Positions 1-6,452 of a stretch of DNA of 39,688 nucleotides are shown here, in pieces (the stretch's first letter is position 1; each line of letters begins with the position of its first letter). This stretch comes from Pasteurellaceae bacterium 15-036681 (GTDB taxonomy: Bacteria; Pseudomonadota; Gammaproteobacteria; Enterobacterales; Pasteurellaceae): assembly GCA_002002485.1 (NCBI GenBank), contig MQVI01000021.1:1-39688 (forward strand), in the 5' to 3' direction. Below the pieces are notes generated by a model that was given only the letters and a program-made list of their open reading frames with translations, was not told the origin of the DNA and searched no databases. The position numbers and the translations under genes are program-made.

Positions 1-56
1 CGGTTAATGTTTCGGCGTGGGTCTTCTAATTCATCAAAAATTTCAAATAGGGTCAT
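1..56 (-). CDS. ISAs1-family transposase, N-terminal fragment
   Basis: Only the first 18 codons are in the window; the peptide begins MTLFEIFDELEDPRRNIN. The short acidic helix followed by DPRR-x-x-N is typical of the N-terminal DDE_Tnp_1-associated domain of ISAs1-family (H-repeat) transposases. The start codon is the ATG whose complement occupies 54-56. Nothing can be said about whether the full gene is intact. The call rests on a very short peptide plus the adjoining inverted-repeat-like end. Confidence 0.6.
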   Translation of the reverse strand, partial: MTLFEIFDELEDPRRNIN

Positions 57-127
57 TGTTTGTTGCTCTGTTAATAAATAATGATGCTATTAGATCATAT
101 TTTTGAAAAAAGTGCGATCTTGCCCTG
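1..127 (-). mobile_element. Left end of an ISAs1-family insertion sequence (partial)
   Basis: The minus strand from 127 inward starts CAGGGCAAGATCGCAC, which looks like the terminal inverted repeat of ISAs1-family elements, and is followed about 70 bp later by the start of an ISAs1-type transposase. The rest of the element lies outside the window, so the other repeat and the target duplication cannot be checked. It interrupts or borders the prophage remnant to its right. The boundary at 127 is inferred from the repeat. Confidence 0.6.
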
Positions 128-195
128 TTCTAACACAGCATTAAGGGGATTTCAGTCTGTGGGATATTGACACCACCGCCAACTCGGATTAAGAT

Positions 196-251
196 AACCG
201 CACTTACTTTCCAAAAGCGGTATCCGCACCCGATATAAGAGCGGTTTTTTT
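196..251 (+). terminator. Terminator-like hairpin with T-tract ahead of the antirepressor leader
   Basis: AACCGC at 196-201 can pair with GCGGTT at 241-246. Inside it a mini-hairpin GCGG-tat-CCGC lies at 217-227, and CCGC at 224-227 can alternatively pair with GCGG at 241-244. Seven T residues follow at 245-251. This has the shape of an intrinsic terminator. The T-tract is also the strand that pairs with the Shine-Dalgarno region 150 bp downstream, so this may be one arm of a switch, not a simple stop. Confidence 0.45.
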
Positions 252-407
252 GTACCTAAAATTTAGGTTTAATCCGATATGATCGGGGCGAGAGAACGAT
301 ATACAATACATCTGAATAAGTTCCGCCCATCTTTTGGAGGGTAAGTTGAACCCCGATCACCCACTTACTGATCGGATTAATTACTTAAATCCAAAAGGTA
401 CAAAAAA
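246..407 (+). promoter_or_regulatory. Long-range stem that sequesters the antirepressor ribosome binding site
   Basis: TTTTTTGTACCT at 246-257 is a perfect 12-base complement of AGGTACAAAAAA at 396-407, which holds the Shine-Dalgarno AAGG and the first base of the start codon. Inside this outer stem are the 10-bp and 9-bp stems of the structured leader. A competing local hairpin is possible: CCGATCA (353-359) with TGATCGG (369-375), loop of 9. Formation of one structure excludes the other. The pairings are directly visible; the regulatory role is inferred. Confidence 0.55.
269..380 (+). ncRNA. Structured leader RNA, C4 antisense-like
   Basis: The segment folds by inspection into nested stems. 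TTAATCCGAT (269-278) pairs with ATCGGATTAA (371-380), and TGATCGGGG (280-288) pairs with CCCCGATCA (351-359). The interior can form GAAC/GTTC (294-297/320-323) and a small CCC/GGG hairpin (326-328/339-341). In phages P1/P7 and many prophages the C4 antisense RNA lies just upstream of an antirepressor gene and represses its translation; here the next gene is a BRO-N antirepressor. Position and architecture support a C4-type RNA, but I could not compare it with the family model. It could be an unrelated leader RNA. Confidence 0.5.
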
Positions 408-1099
408 TGTCAAATTCTCAAATCTCAACATTCAACTTCAAATCTTTCCCTGTTCGTGTAGAACTCTTTGAAAATGAACCACACTTTTGTTTAGCTGATG
501 TATGCGATATTTTGAATATTCAAAATTCACGTCGTGTAAATTCAGAAATGCTAGATGAAAAGGGGGTACGCAGAACGTACACCCTTACCAAAGGCGGAAA
601 ACAAGAACTAACCTTTATCAACGAACCTAATCTCTACCGCATTATTTTCAAATCACGAAAAGCTGAAGCCGTAGAATTTCAAAACTGGGTATTTGAAGAA
701 GTCTTACCGCAAATCCGCAAAACGGGCAGTTATTTGCAAAAAAATCCGCAAATCGCACCGGTTGCAAAAAAACGTGGCAGACCTGCAAACAATCCTTTTG
801 GTTGCGAAGAGTACAGCCGAAACTTTACCGCTAAAGAACTTGAATGGCTCGTGCTACTCTGGTATCGCGCAGACAAACAAGATAACTTTATCAAATCGCT
901 AATCCCTGCTTTCGAAGCAATGGGTTCAGCGTTCTTAAAAGATGCACTACGATTCTCAAGTGACTTCATCGACTTAGATTTATCACGAGAAGTCGTTGCA
1001 CGTATTGCAGAAGGCGCAGACATTCCACGCTTTGCCCCACTGCTCACCCTTGAAGCAGAACAAGCAAAAGCACACCGACAACAAATCGCAAACTTTTAA
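407..1099 (+). CDS. Phage antirepressor, BRO-N plus P22_AR_C domains
   Basis: A 230-residue protein. Residues about 5-108 form a BRO-N domain (FCLADVCDIL, then NEPNLYRIIFKSRKAEAVEFQNWVFEEVLPQIRKTG), a DNA-binding fold of phage antirepressors. Residues about 135-175 (KELEWLVLLWYRADKQ... PAFEAMGS) resemble the P22 antirepressor C-terminal domain. Such proteins counteract phage repressors and trigger lytic genes. The start at 407 has AAAAGG at 393-398, nine bases away, but this site is buried in the leader stem. It is the first gene of a short phage-derived cluster reading towards the integrase. A separate promoter was not identified. Which repressor it would act on is not visible here. Confidence 0.8.
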   Translation: MSNSQISTFNFKSFPVRVELFENEPHFCLADVCDILNIQNSRRVNSEMLDEKGVRRTYTLTKGGKQELTFINEPNLYRIIFKSRKAEAVEFQNWVFEEVLPQIRKTGSYLQKNPQIAPVAKKRGRPANNPFGCEEYSRNFTAKELEWLVLLWYRADKQDNFIKSLIPAFEAMGSAFLKDALRFSSDFIDLDLSREVVARIAEGADIPRFAPLLTLEAEQAKAHRQQIANF

Positions 1100-1107
1100 C
1101 CTAAACG

Positions 1108-1133
1108 AACCGCTTGTAATGAGCGGTTTTTTT
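1108..1133 (+). terminator. Intrinsic terminator after the antirepressor, containing an uptake signal
   Basis: AACCGCT (1108-1114) pairs with AGCGGTT (1122-1128), loop of 7, followed by T residues to 1133. The left arm is part of ACCGCTTGT (1109-1117), the reverse complement of the Apl-type DNA uptake signal. Uptake signals often form terminator stems in Pasteurellaceae. The next gene starts only 21 bp downstream. Confidence 0.7.
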
Positions 1134-1153
1134 ATTATCAAAAGAGGTGAAAA

Positions 1154-1627
1154 ATGAAAACAACCCAACAAATCCTACAAGAACGCGAACAACAGCACGG
1201 CAGTTACGACCGATTTTGCGAAATCTACGGCAAATTCCGCCAAATCTTAGCTGATTACGGCAAAGACCTGACAACACAGCAACGCATATCACTCGAAATG
1301 CAATGCTTTAAGCAATCTCGCATACTCAATAAAGGTGCCGATCACACAGATACCTGGCAAGATATTGCAGGCTACGCACAGCTTGGAAGCGGTTGGCGAG
1401 TTGGCGATGAAGTTGATAATGCGCTACCAAAACCGATTGAAACTTTTAAAGGGCTTAATGTTGCTTATTATCTAAATAGTAATAACGCTAAATATTCAAT
1501 CCTGCGTATTTCCCCAGAAGAATTTGAAATTTGGCAAGATGAGCTAAATGGACGGATGATGTATAAATCAAAAGAAGATGTTATTACGGTGATTGAATTG
1601 CTGACGGGCAAGCAATATCAGGGGTGA
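1154..1627 (+). CDS. Phage-associated DUF6378 protein
   Basis: 157 residues. The N-terminal 80 residues (ILQEREQQHGSYDRF... LEMQCFKQSRILNKG, then HTDTWQDIAGYAQL) match the DUF6378 pattern common in prophages and phages of Gram-negative bacteria: a helix with HG, a central helix with K-x-x-RIL, and H-x-DxWxDIAGYA. Residues 95-157 are a separate tail (LNVAYYLNSNNAKYS... VIELLTGKQYQG) that I do not recognise. GAGGTG lies seven bases before the ATG. It follows the antirepressor terminator and is closely followed by the DUF551 gene. No biochemical role is established. Confidence 0.7.
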   Translation: MKTTQQILQEREQQHGSYDRFCEIYGKFRQILADYGKDLTTQQRISLEMQCFKQSRILNKGADHTDTWQDIAGYAQLGSGWRVGDEVDNALPKPIETFKGLNVAYYLNSNNAKYSILRISPEEFEIWQDELNGRMMYKSKEDVITVIELLTGKQYQG

Positions 1628-1630
1628 TGC

Positions 1631-1816
1631 ATGCAATGGCAAACAATCCTTAACAACGGCTTACCCGAACCCAAGCGCCCCATCCTACTCTATTTTGAGG
1701 TCTACGATGAATATAAAGTCTCACGCTATTTAGGTAATGGCAAATGGGCTACGGAGTGTTTTAACATAAACCAAGAGCTAATCACACATTGGAAATATAT
1801 CGAACCGCCACTGTAA
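1631..1816 (+). CDS. DUF551-like small phage protein
   Basis: 61 residues. The protein starts W-x-TILNNGLPEPKRPILLYFEV and ends ELITHWKYIEPPL, the layout of DUF551: a tryptophan near the start, a G-LP-x-x-x-x-P-x-L turn, and a C-terminal THW-x-x-x-P motif. These proteins are frequent in prophage accessory regions and have no known function. AGGGG at 1620-1624, inside the end of the preceding gene, supports the ATG at 1631; the two genes are three bases apart and probably co-translated. The stop codon lies in the loop of the following terminator hairpin. Confidence 0.65.
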   Translation: MQWQTILNNGLPEPKRPILLYFEVYDEYKVSRYLGNGKWATECFNINQELITHWKYIEPPL

Positions 1817-1831
1817 CAGGTGGCGTTTTTA
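1806..1831 (+). terminator. Intrinsic terminator overlapping the end of the DUF551 gene
   Basis: CGCCAC (1806-1811) pairs with GTGGCG (1820-1825) and is followed by TTTTTATTT. The stop codon of the upstream gene is in the loop. The AlpA-type gene starts 16 bp later, so it is either reached by read-through or has its own weak promoter. Confidence 0.65.
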
Positions 1832-1846
1832 TTTGGAGAAATAATC

Positions 1847-2041
1847 ATGCAACTTATATCAAGATTAGATGCTGTTAAAAAACTGAGTACTAGCCGAACC
1901 ACATTGGATCGATGGGTTAATCCGAAGCATAAATATTATCGTGCAGATTTTCCCAAACCCATTAAGAATGGACGCTCAGTCTTCTTCGTTAATGAAGAAC
2001 TCGATGCTTATATAGAAAATTTGAGAAAAGCTCAAACATAA
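1847..2041 (+). CDS. AlpA-family helix-turn-helix regulator
   Basis: 64 residues from the ATG at 1847, preceded by TTGGAGA (1832-1838) with good spacing; a longer reading from a GTG at 1820 would begin inside the terminator stem and is rejected. The sequence (ISRLDAVKKLSTSRTTLDRW, then FPKPIKNGRSVFFVNEELDAYI) is a MerR/excisionase-like winged helix typical of AlpA. AlpA proteins activate integrase expression or serve as excision factors in P4-like elements and prophages. The integrase gene starts 15 bp downstream, so the pair probably forms the integration/excision module of this element. Confidence 0.8.
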   Translation: MQLISRLDAVKKLSTSRTTLDRWVNPKHKYYRADFPKPIKNGRSVFFVNEELDAYIENLRKAQT

Positions 2042-2056
2042 CCACAGAGGTATATT

Positions 2057-3280
2057 ATGGCCAAGATCATCAAACCTTTAGTGATCCAACAAATTAAAAA
2101 TGCTAGAGAAGGCATTTTACGTGATGGCGACGGTTTATTTATTAAGATTACGCCAAGCTCAAAAACTTGGCGTTTTTCTTATATTAAGCCATTCACAAGA
2201 AAACGTACTGATATAAAAATAGGCACATTCCCCGAAATCTCTCTTGCAGAAGCAAGACAACGTAAAACAGATTACAAAGTCCTATTGTCTCAAAATATAG
2301 ATCCACTTGAATATCAAAAACAACAGGAACAAGCAACTATAGAAGATATTGAGAATTCATTTAAAAACGTGGCCATACGTTGGAAAAACGACTTAAAATC
2401 TAAAATAGTTATGACAAAAACAATGGATGAAGATTGGCGAAGATTAGAAAATCACATTTTTCCCACCCTTGCTAATGTACCAGTATCTCAAATTAATTCC
2501 AAAATATTGATAAAAACGGTTGATCCAATGTACCAACGAGGTAATACCAATGCGTTAGAGAAAACGTTAAGACTAGTCGTTGAAATCATGGATTATGCAG
2601 AAAATTCTGGACTAATTGAGATCCATAATTGTCATAAAGCCAGAAAATCATTTCACTTTACGCCTTCCACTAGCAATCCAACTATTCCGCCAAATAAAGT
2701 AGCAAAGCTAATTGAAGATATTATCAATTCTCGCACATTACACAAAACAAAGTTACTTATTTTCTGGAGCCTACTTACTGGTGTTCGCCCTGCGGAAGTA
2801 GTTAGTGTAGAATGGAGTGAGATAGACTGGGAAAATCGCTTATGGCATATCCCCAAAGAAAAAATGAAAGGTAGAGTGGCTGAAAAAAGATCGCATACAG
2901 TACCACTCTGTCGGCAGGCAATCTGGGTGTTAGAAGAAATGCGCAAATTCAGTGGTAAATCACCATTTGTCTTTGCTCATAATATTCGCCCTCATAAAGA
3001 GTCAATGAGTAGTGAAACAGTCAATAATGCCCTAAAAAGAAATGGGTATTACGGCATATTGACATCTCACGGCATCAGATCCATTATTCGAACTTATCTG
3101 GCTGATATCGGTATAGAAAAAAATACTGCCGAAAAAGTGTTAGCACATAAGATCGATGATGATCTTGAAGCCACTTACAATCGACACGAATATCTACGAC
3201 AAAGAATTCCGGTGATGGAAATTTGGGGGAATTATTTAGAAGAGTGTGGATTAACTCACGATAAAATTAGCACATACTAA
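2057..3280 (+). CDS. P4-type tyrosine integrase
   Basis: 407 residues, a full-length site-specific recombinase of the P4/DUF4102 type. Residues 2-85 are the N-terminal arm-binding domain (LRDGDGLFIKITPSSKTW... GTFPEISLAEAR). Residues about 100-195 are the core-binding SAM-like domain, and 210-385 the catalytic domain. Catalytic residues are visible: R244 (TGVRPAEV), H338 and R341 (SHGIRS), H364 (VLAHK) and nucleophile Y374 (EATYNRHEYL). AGAGGT precedes the ATG. Its 3' end lies about 120 bp from the 3' end of tRNA-Cys, which is the likely attachment target. The gene looks intact, so excision may still be possible unless the ISAs1 element has removed the other end. Confidence 0.92.
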   Translation: MAKIIKPLVIQQIKNAREGILRDGDGLFIKITPSSKTWRFSYIKPFTRKRTDIKIGTFPEISLAEARQRKTDYKVLLSQNIDPLEYQKQQEQATIEDIENSFKNVAIRWKNDLKSKIVMTKTMDEDWRRLENHIFPTLANVPVSQINSKILIKTVDPMYQRGNTNALEKTLRLVVEIMDYAENSGLIEIHNCHKARKSFHFTPSTSNPTIPPNKVAKLIEDIINSRTLHKTKLLIFWSLLTGVRPAEVVSVEWSEIDWENRLWHIPKEKMKGRVAEKRSHTVPLCRQAIWVLEEMRKFSGKSPFVFAHNIRPHKESMSSETVNNALKRNGYYGILTSHGIRSIIRTYLADIGIEKNTAEKVLAHKIDDDLEATYNRHEYLRQRIPVMEIWGNYLEECGLTHDKISTY

Positions 3281-3291
3281 AGCACATACTA
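3269..3291 (+). repeat. Tandem AGCACATACTA pair over the integrase stop codon
   Basis: AGCACATACTA occurs at 3269-3279 and again at 3281-3291. The first copy contains the final integrase codons. Short direct repeats next to an integrase are often arm-binding sites, but this could be chance slippage. No third copy was seen between here and the tRNA genes. Confidence 0.45.
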
Positions 3292-3403
3292 TTTTTATTT
3301 GCTTGAGTGTATTCCAGTGAGTTTTTATGAGTGTTCAAACTACAGTAACTAAATGTTTTTACTAAGAATTTTTGTTTTTATGAGTTCTTATGATAAGAAA
3401 CAA

Positions 3404-3477
3404 TGGAGGCGTGTCCCGGAGTCGAACCGAGCTACATGGATTTGCAATCCAGTGCATAACCGCTTTGCTAACACGCC
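3404..3477 (-). tRNA. tRNA-Cys (GCA)
   Basis: The minus strand reads GGCGTGTTAGC at the 5' side, an anticodon arm GGATTGCAAATCC with anticodon GCA, a T arm with GGTTCGACTCC, and an encoded CCA end. The 7-bp acceptor stem GGCGTGT/ACACGCC is complete. It is the second gene of a Gly-Cys tRNA transcript. Its 3' end faces the integrase, so it probably holds the attachment site of the integrated element. Confidence 0.95.
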
Positions 3478-3493
3478 ATTAGATTTGAAAATT

Positions 3494-3569
<76 letters not shown>

Positions 3570-3612
3570 ATTGAATTGTTACTAACGACTGTTGTTGTTG
3601 ACAACGAGGCGC

Positions 3613-3640
3613 ATTTTACGGATTTCTACACAAGTGTCAA
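3613..3640 (-). promoter_or_regulatory. Promoter of the tRNA-Gly/tRNA-Cys transcript
   Basis: The minus strand has TTGACA (3635-3640), a 16-bp spacer and TAAAAT (3613-3618), followed by the GC-rich discriminator GCGCC. A perfect -35, a good -10 and a GC-rich discriminator are the signature of a stable-RNA promoter under stringent control. The predicted start is about 37 bp before tRNA-Gly. Confidence 0.75.
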
Positions 3641-3928
3641 ACATTTATTTTTAAAAAGAAATTAACCGACTAAAAAAAGATCGTTATGTTGTTTTTTTAG
3701 CGAAAATGCATCTCTATTGAAGGTAACTGAAGGTTAATGATTATTCTTGTGCATTTCTCTGCTATTTTTCTTTTTACATTTCTTTTAAAACACTCCTCTT
3801 TTTTGTCTTAAAATATTTTTTTATAAAAAATAATTTTCTTTGCCTAAAAGTTAAATAAAAATAACCAATTGATTTATAAGTAATAAATATTTATTTTTAT
3901 AAAATATTATTAATATCAATTTTATCAG
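3641..3928. other. AT-rich intergenic DNA between the tRNA promoter and glgB control region
   Basis: No credible gene is present on either strand. The stretch from about 3770 is extremely AT-rich with long T and A runs (including ATAAATATTTAT-type palindromes), which would give intrinsic curvature and could serve as an UP element or nucleoid-protein binding region for glgB. No uptake signal or CRP-like site was seen here. Confidence 0.5.
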
Positions 3929-3957
3929 TTGTTTTGTAAATCTTTTTCTAGTATAGT
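3929..3957 (+). promoter_or_regulatory. Candidate glgB operon promoter
   Basis: TTGTTT (3929-3934), a 17-bp spacer and TATAGT (3952-3957) give the best sigma-70 match upstream of glgB. It lies 67 bp before the start codon and directly ahead of the LacI/PurR-type operator, which would then sit over the start site. The call rests on motif inspection only. Confidence 0.45.
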
Positions 3958-3958
3958 T

Positions 3959-3974
3959 CCGCAAACGTTTACTT
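3959..3974 (+). promoter_or_regulatory. LacI/PurR-family operator in the glgB leader
   Basis: The 16-mer CCGCAAACGTTTACTT fits the PurR operator pattern ANGCAANCGNTTNCNT at every fixed position except the first. Its core GCAAACGTTT is the CG-centred palindrome shared by LacI-family regulators (PurR, GalR, MalR types). It lies just downstream of the proposed -10, a position where binding would repress initiation. Which regulator uses it is not shown by the sequence. Confidence 0.5.
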
Positions 3975-4024
3975 TGTTTTATTACTAACAATATTTGGAC
4001 GACTATTTGCACAAGGAGAGCAAA

Positions 4025-6331
4025 ATGACAAACCAATCAAAGCAGCACTCTAAACAAGACTCCATTTTTATTGAACAAATTTCTTCTGGTTTTTGTCGAG
4101 ATCCCTTTGCATTTTTAGGTATTCACTCTACAAAAAATGGCGTGATTATCCGCACCTACTTACCTGAAGCAATCTCCGTAAAAGTAATTGATTCAAATGC
4201 TAATCCGCTTATAGAAATGAGTAGAGTCGATGATCGTGGTTTCTTCACTGCTGAATTAGTTGGCAAAACAATCAATTTATCTTACCGCTTATTCGTTTCT
4301 TATGCTCATTCTCAAATTGATATCGAAGATCCTTATCGTTTTAAATCTCATATATCTGATCTAGATAATTGGCTTCTCTCCGAAGGTAGCCACACTCGCC
4401 CTTATGAAAAATTAGGGGCACATCCAGTTACACAAAATGAGGTCGGAGGCATCCATTTTAGTCTTTGGGCACCAAATGCCATCCGAGTATCTGTAGTTGG
4501 TGATTTTAATTTTTGGGATGGTCGCCGTCATCCAATGCGTTTCCATCAAACAAGTGGAATTTGGGATATTTTTATTCCCAATGCTCCAAAAGGTTCCCTA
4601 TATAAATTTGAAATTTTAGATAGCAATGGTCAACTGCGTTTGAAATCTGACCCTTATGCTTTTTCATCACAATTCCGACCAGACACAGCCTCTGTTGCAT
4701 CAGGATTACCAGCAATCGTTGAAGTTGAGGAAGGACGTCGTAAAGCTAATGATCCAGATCAACCTATTTCAGTGTATGAAGTTCATTTAGGATCTTGGCG
4801 CAGAAATCTTGAAAATAATTACTGGCTTAATTATGAAGAAATTGCTAATGAATTAATCCCTTATGTCAAAGAAATGGGGTTTACACACATTGAACTATTG
4901 CCTATTACCGAATTTCCATTTGATGGATCTTGGGGTTATCAACCAACCGGAATCTATGCACCAACAAGTCGCTTTGGCTCTCCTGATGGTCTACGCAAAT
5001 TTATCCAAAAAGCACATGATGCAGGAATCAATGTGATTCTAGATTGGGTCGTTGGGCACTTTCCAGTAGATGAACATGGCTTAGTAAAATTTGATGGCAC
5101 ACATTTATACGAACATGAAGATCCGAAAGAGGGTTTTCATCAAGACTGGAATACTCTAATTTTTAACTATGGTCGCAATGAAGTTCGTAATTACCTAACA
5201 GGTAATGCGCTCTACTGGATTGAACGCTTTGGCATTGATGCTCTACGAGTTGATGCAGTTGCCTCTATGATCTATCGCGATTATTCACGTAAAGATGGGG
5301 AGTGGATTCCTAATCGCTATGGCGGTCGTGAAAATCTAGAAGCTCTTGATTTTTTACGTGATACCAATGTGATGCTGACAAAAGAAACAAAAGGTGTTGC
5401 AACGATTGCCGAGGAATCGACATCCTTTGCAGGCATCACTCACGCTCCGAATCAAAATGGATTAGGGTTTAATTATAAATGGAACATGGGATGGATGAAT
5501 GACACTTTACGCTATATGCAAAAAGATCCAATCCACCGTCAGTATCATCATGATTTGATGACCTTTGGTATGGTTTATCAATATAGCGAACAGTTTATGC
5601 TACCACTTTCTCATGATGAAGTTGTACATGGAAAAGGTTCTATGCTAGGTAAAATGCCTGGGGACTGTTGGCAAAAATTTGCAAACTTACGAGCTTATTA
5701 TGGATATATGTGGGGATACCCTGGTAAAAAGTTACTCTTTATGGGGAACGAATTTGCGCAAGGTCGTGAGTGGAATTTCCAAGAAAGCTTAGACTGGCAC
5801 TTACTTGGTGATGAGATGGGCGGTTGGCATAAGGGTGTACTCAGTTGGGTTCGCGATCTGAATCATCTCTACACTAAGCATCCTGCGCTTTATGAGTTGG
5901 ATTATTCTCCGGAAGGCTTTGAATGGCTTGTTGTAGATGACTCAGCACAATCTATATTTGCTTTTGAGCGTAAAGCTAAAAATGGCGATAGTGTGATTGT
6001 TGTGAGTAACTTTACGCCTGTCGTGCGTGAGAATTACCGCTTTGGGGTGAATGAATTAGCAAACTATAAAGAAGTTCTCAATTCAGACTCCTCCTATTAC
6101 ATGGGCAGTAATGTTGGTAATTTTGGTGAAATCAAATGTGAAAAAATTGAAAATCGAGGTAAACCGTTCTCTATTAGCTTAACTATTCCACCTCTTGCAA
6201 CAGTATTTATTCTTAAAGAACGGTCAAAGCCTCATCCTGAAAAAAAGGTTGCAGTAAAAACGGCTGAAGTTCCTAAAGTAGAATCCAAAATGCCAATTAA
6301 AAAGGCAAAAAATAAGAAAAGACAAAAATAA
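4025..6331 (+). CDS. glgB: 1,4-alpha-glucan branching enzyme
   Basis: Transfers alpha-1,4-glucan segments to make alpha-1,6 branches in glycogen. The ATG at 4025 is preceded by AAGGAG, so an in-frame TTG at 3995 is rejected. 768 residues: N-terminal N1 and CBM48 domains (to about 230), a GH13 barrel, and a C-terminal beta domain. Catalytic residues by alignment to E. coli are D410 (LRVDAVASM), E463 (IAEESTSF) and D531 ([11 protein letters not shown]). The last 40 residues form a lysine-rich tail ([17 protein letters not shown]... [10 protein letters not shown]) absent from the 728-residue E. coli enzyme. It is the first gene of glgBXCA, probably controlled by the operator upstream. Confidence 0.95.
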   Translation: MTNQSKQHSKQDSIFIEQISSGFCRDPFAFLGIHSTKNGVIIRTYLPEAISVKVIDSNANPLIEMSRVDDRGFFTAELVGKTINLSYRLFVSYAHSQIDIEDPYRFKSHISDLDNWLLSEGSHTRPYEKLGAHPVTQNEVGGIHFSLWAPNAIRVSVVGDFNFWDGRRHPMRFHQTSGIWDIFIPNAPKGSLYKFEILDSNGQLRLKSDPYAFSSQFRPDTASVASGLPAIVEVEEGRRKANDPDQPISVYEVHLGSWRRNLENNYWLNYEEIANELIPYVKEMGFTHIELLPITEFPFDGSWGYQPTGIYAPTSRFGSPDGLRKFIQKAHDAGINVILDWVVGHFPVDEHGLVKFDGTHLYEHEDPKEGFHQDWNTLIFNYGRNEVRNYLTGNALYWIERFGIDALRVDAVASMIYRDYSRKDGEWIPNRYGGRENLEALDFLRDTNVMLTKETKGVATIAEESTSFAGITHAPNQNGLGFNYKWNMGWMNDTLRYMQKDPIHRQYHHDLMTFGMVYQYSEQFMLPLSHDEVVHGKGSMLGKMPGDCWQKFANLRAYYGYMWGYPGKKLLFMGNEFAQGREWNFQESLDWHLLGDEMGGWHKGVLSWVRDLNHLYTKHPALYELDYSPEGFEWLVVDDSAQSIFAFERKAKNGDSVIVVSNFTPVVRENYRFGVNELANYKEVLNSDSSYYMGSNVGNFGEIKCEKIENRGKPFSISLTIPPLATVFILKERSKPHPEKKVAVKTAEVPKVESKMPIKKAKNKKRQK

Positions 6332-6336
6332 ATTTA

Positions 6337-6437
6337 CCTAGCATGCGCCGTGCTAGGCTACTTAGCTTAGTCGCGTTGCGACCTCCTGAGCAATATGTTG
6401 CTTAGATAAGTAATCCTGTACGGCCCATATAGGATTA
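6337..6437 (+). promoter_or_regulatory. Three-hairpin intercistronic region between glgB and glgX
   Basis: Three consecutive hairpins fill most of the 121-bp gap: CCTAGCA/TGCTAGG (6337-6343/6351-6357), GTCGC-gtt-GCGAC (6370-6382) and TAATCCT/AGGATTA (6411-6417/6431-6437). None is followed by a T-tract, so termination is unlikely. The last ends about five bases before the glgX Shine-Dalgarno AAAGG (6442-6446). They may stabilise or process the mRNA, or be remnants of a palindromic repeat. The pairings are seen; the function is not known. Confidence 0.5.
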
Positions 6438-6452
6438 TTGTAAAGGTTATAT

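Noticed and set aside
111-118. A Haemophilus-type uptake signal (AGTGCG) near the left edge
   Set aside because: It is only a partial match and belongs to the IS terminal repeat.
3995-4024. GlgB starting at the in-frame TTG at 3995
   Set aside because: AAGGAG at 4013-4018 is well spaced for the ATG at 4025, and would lie inside the coding region of the longer form.
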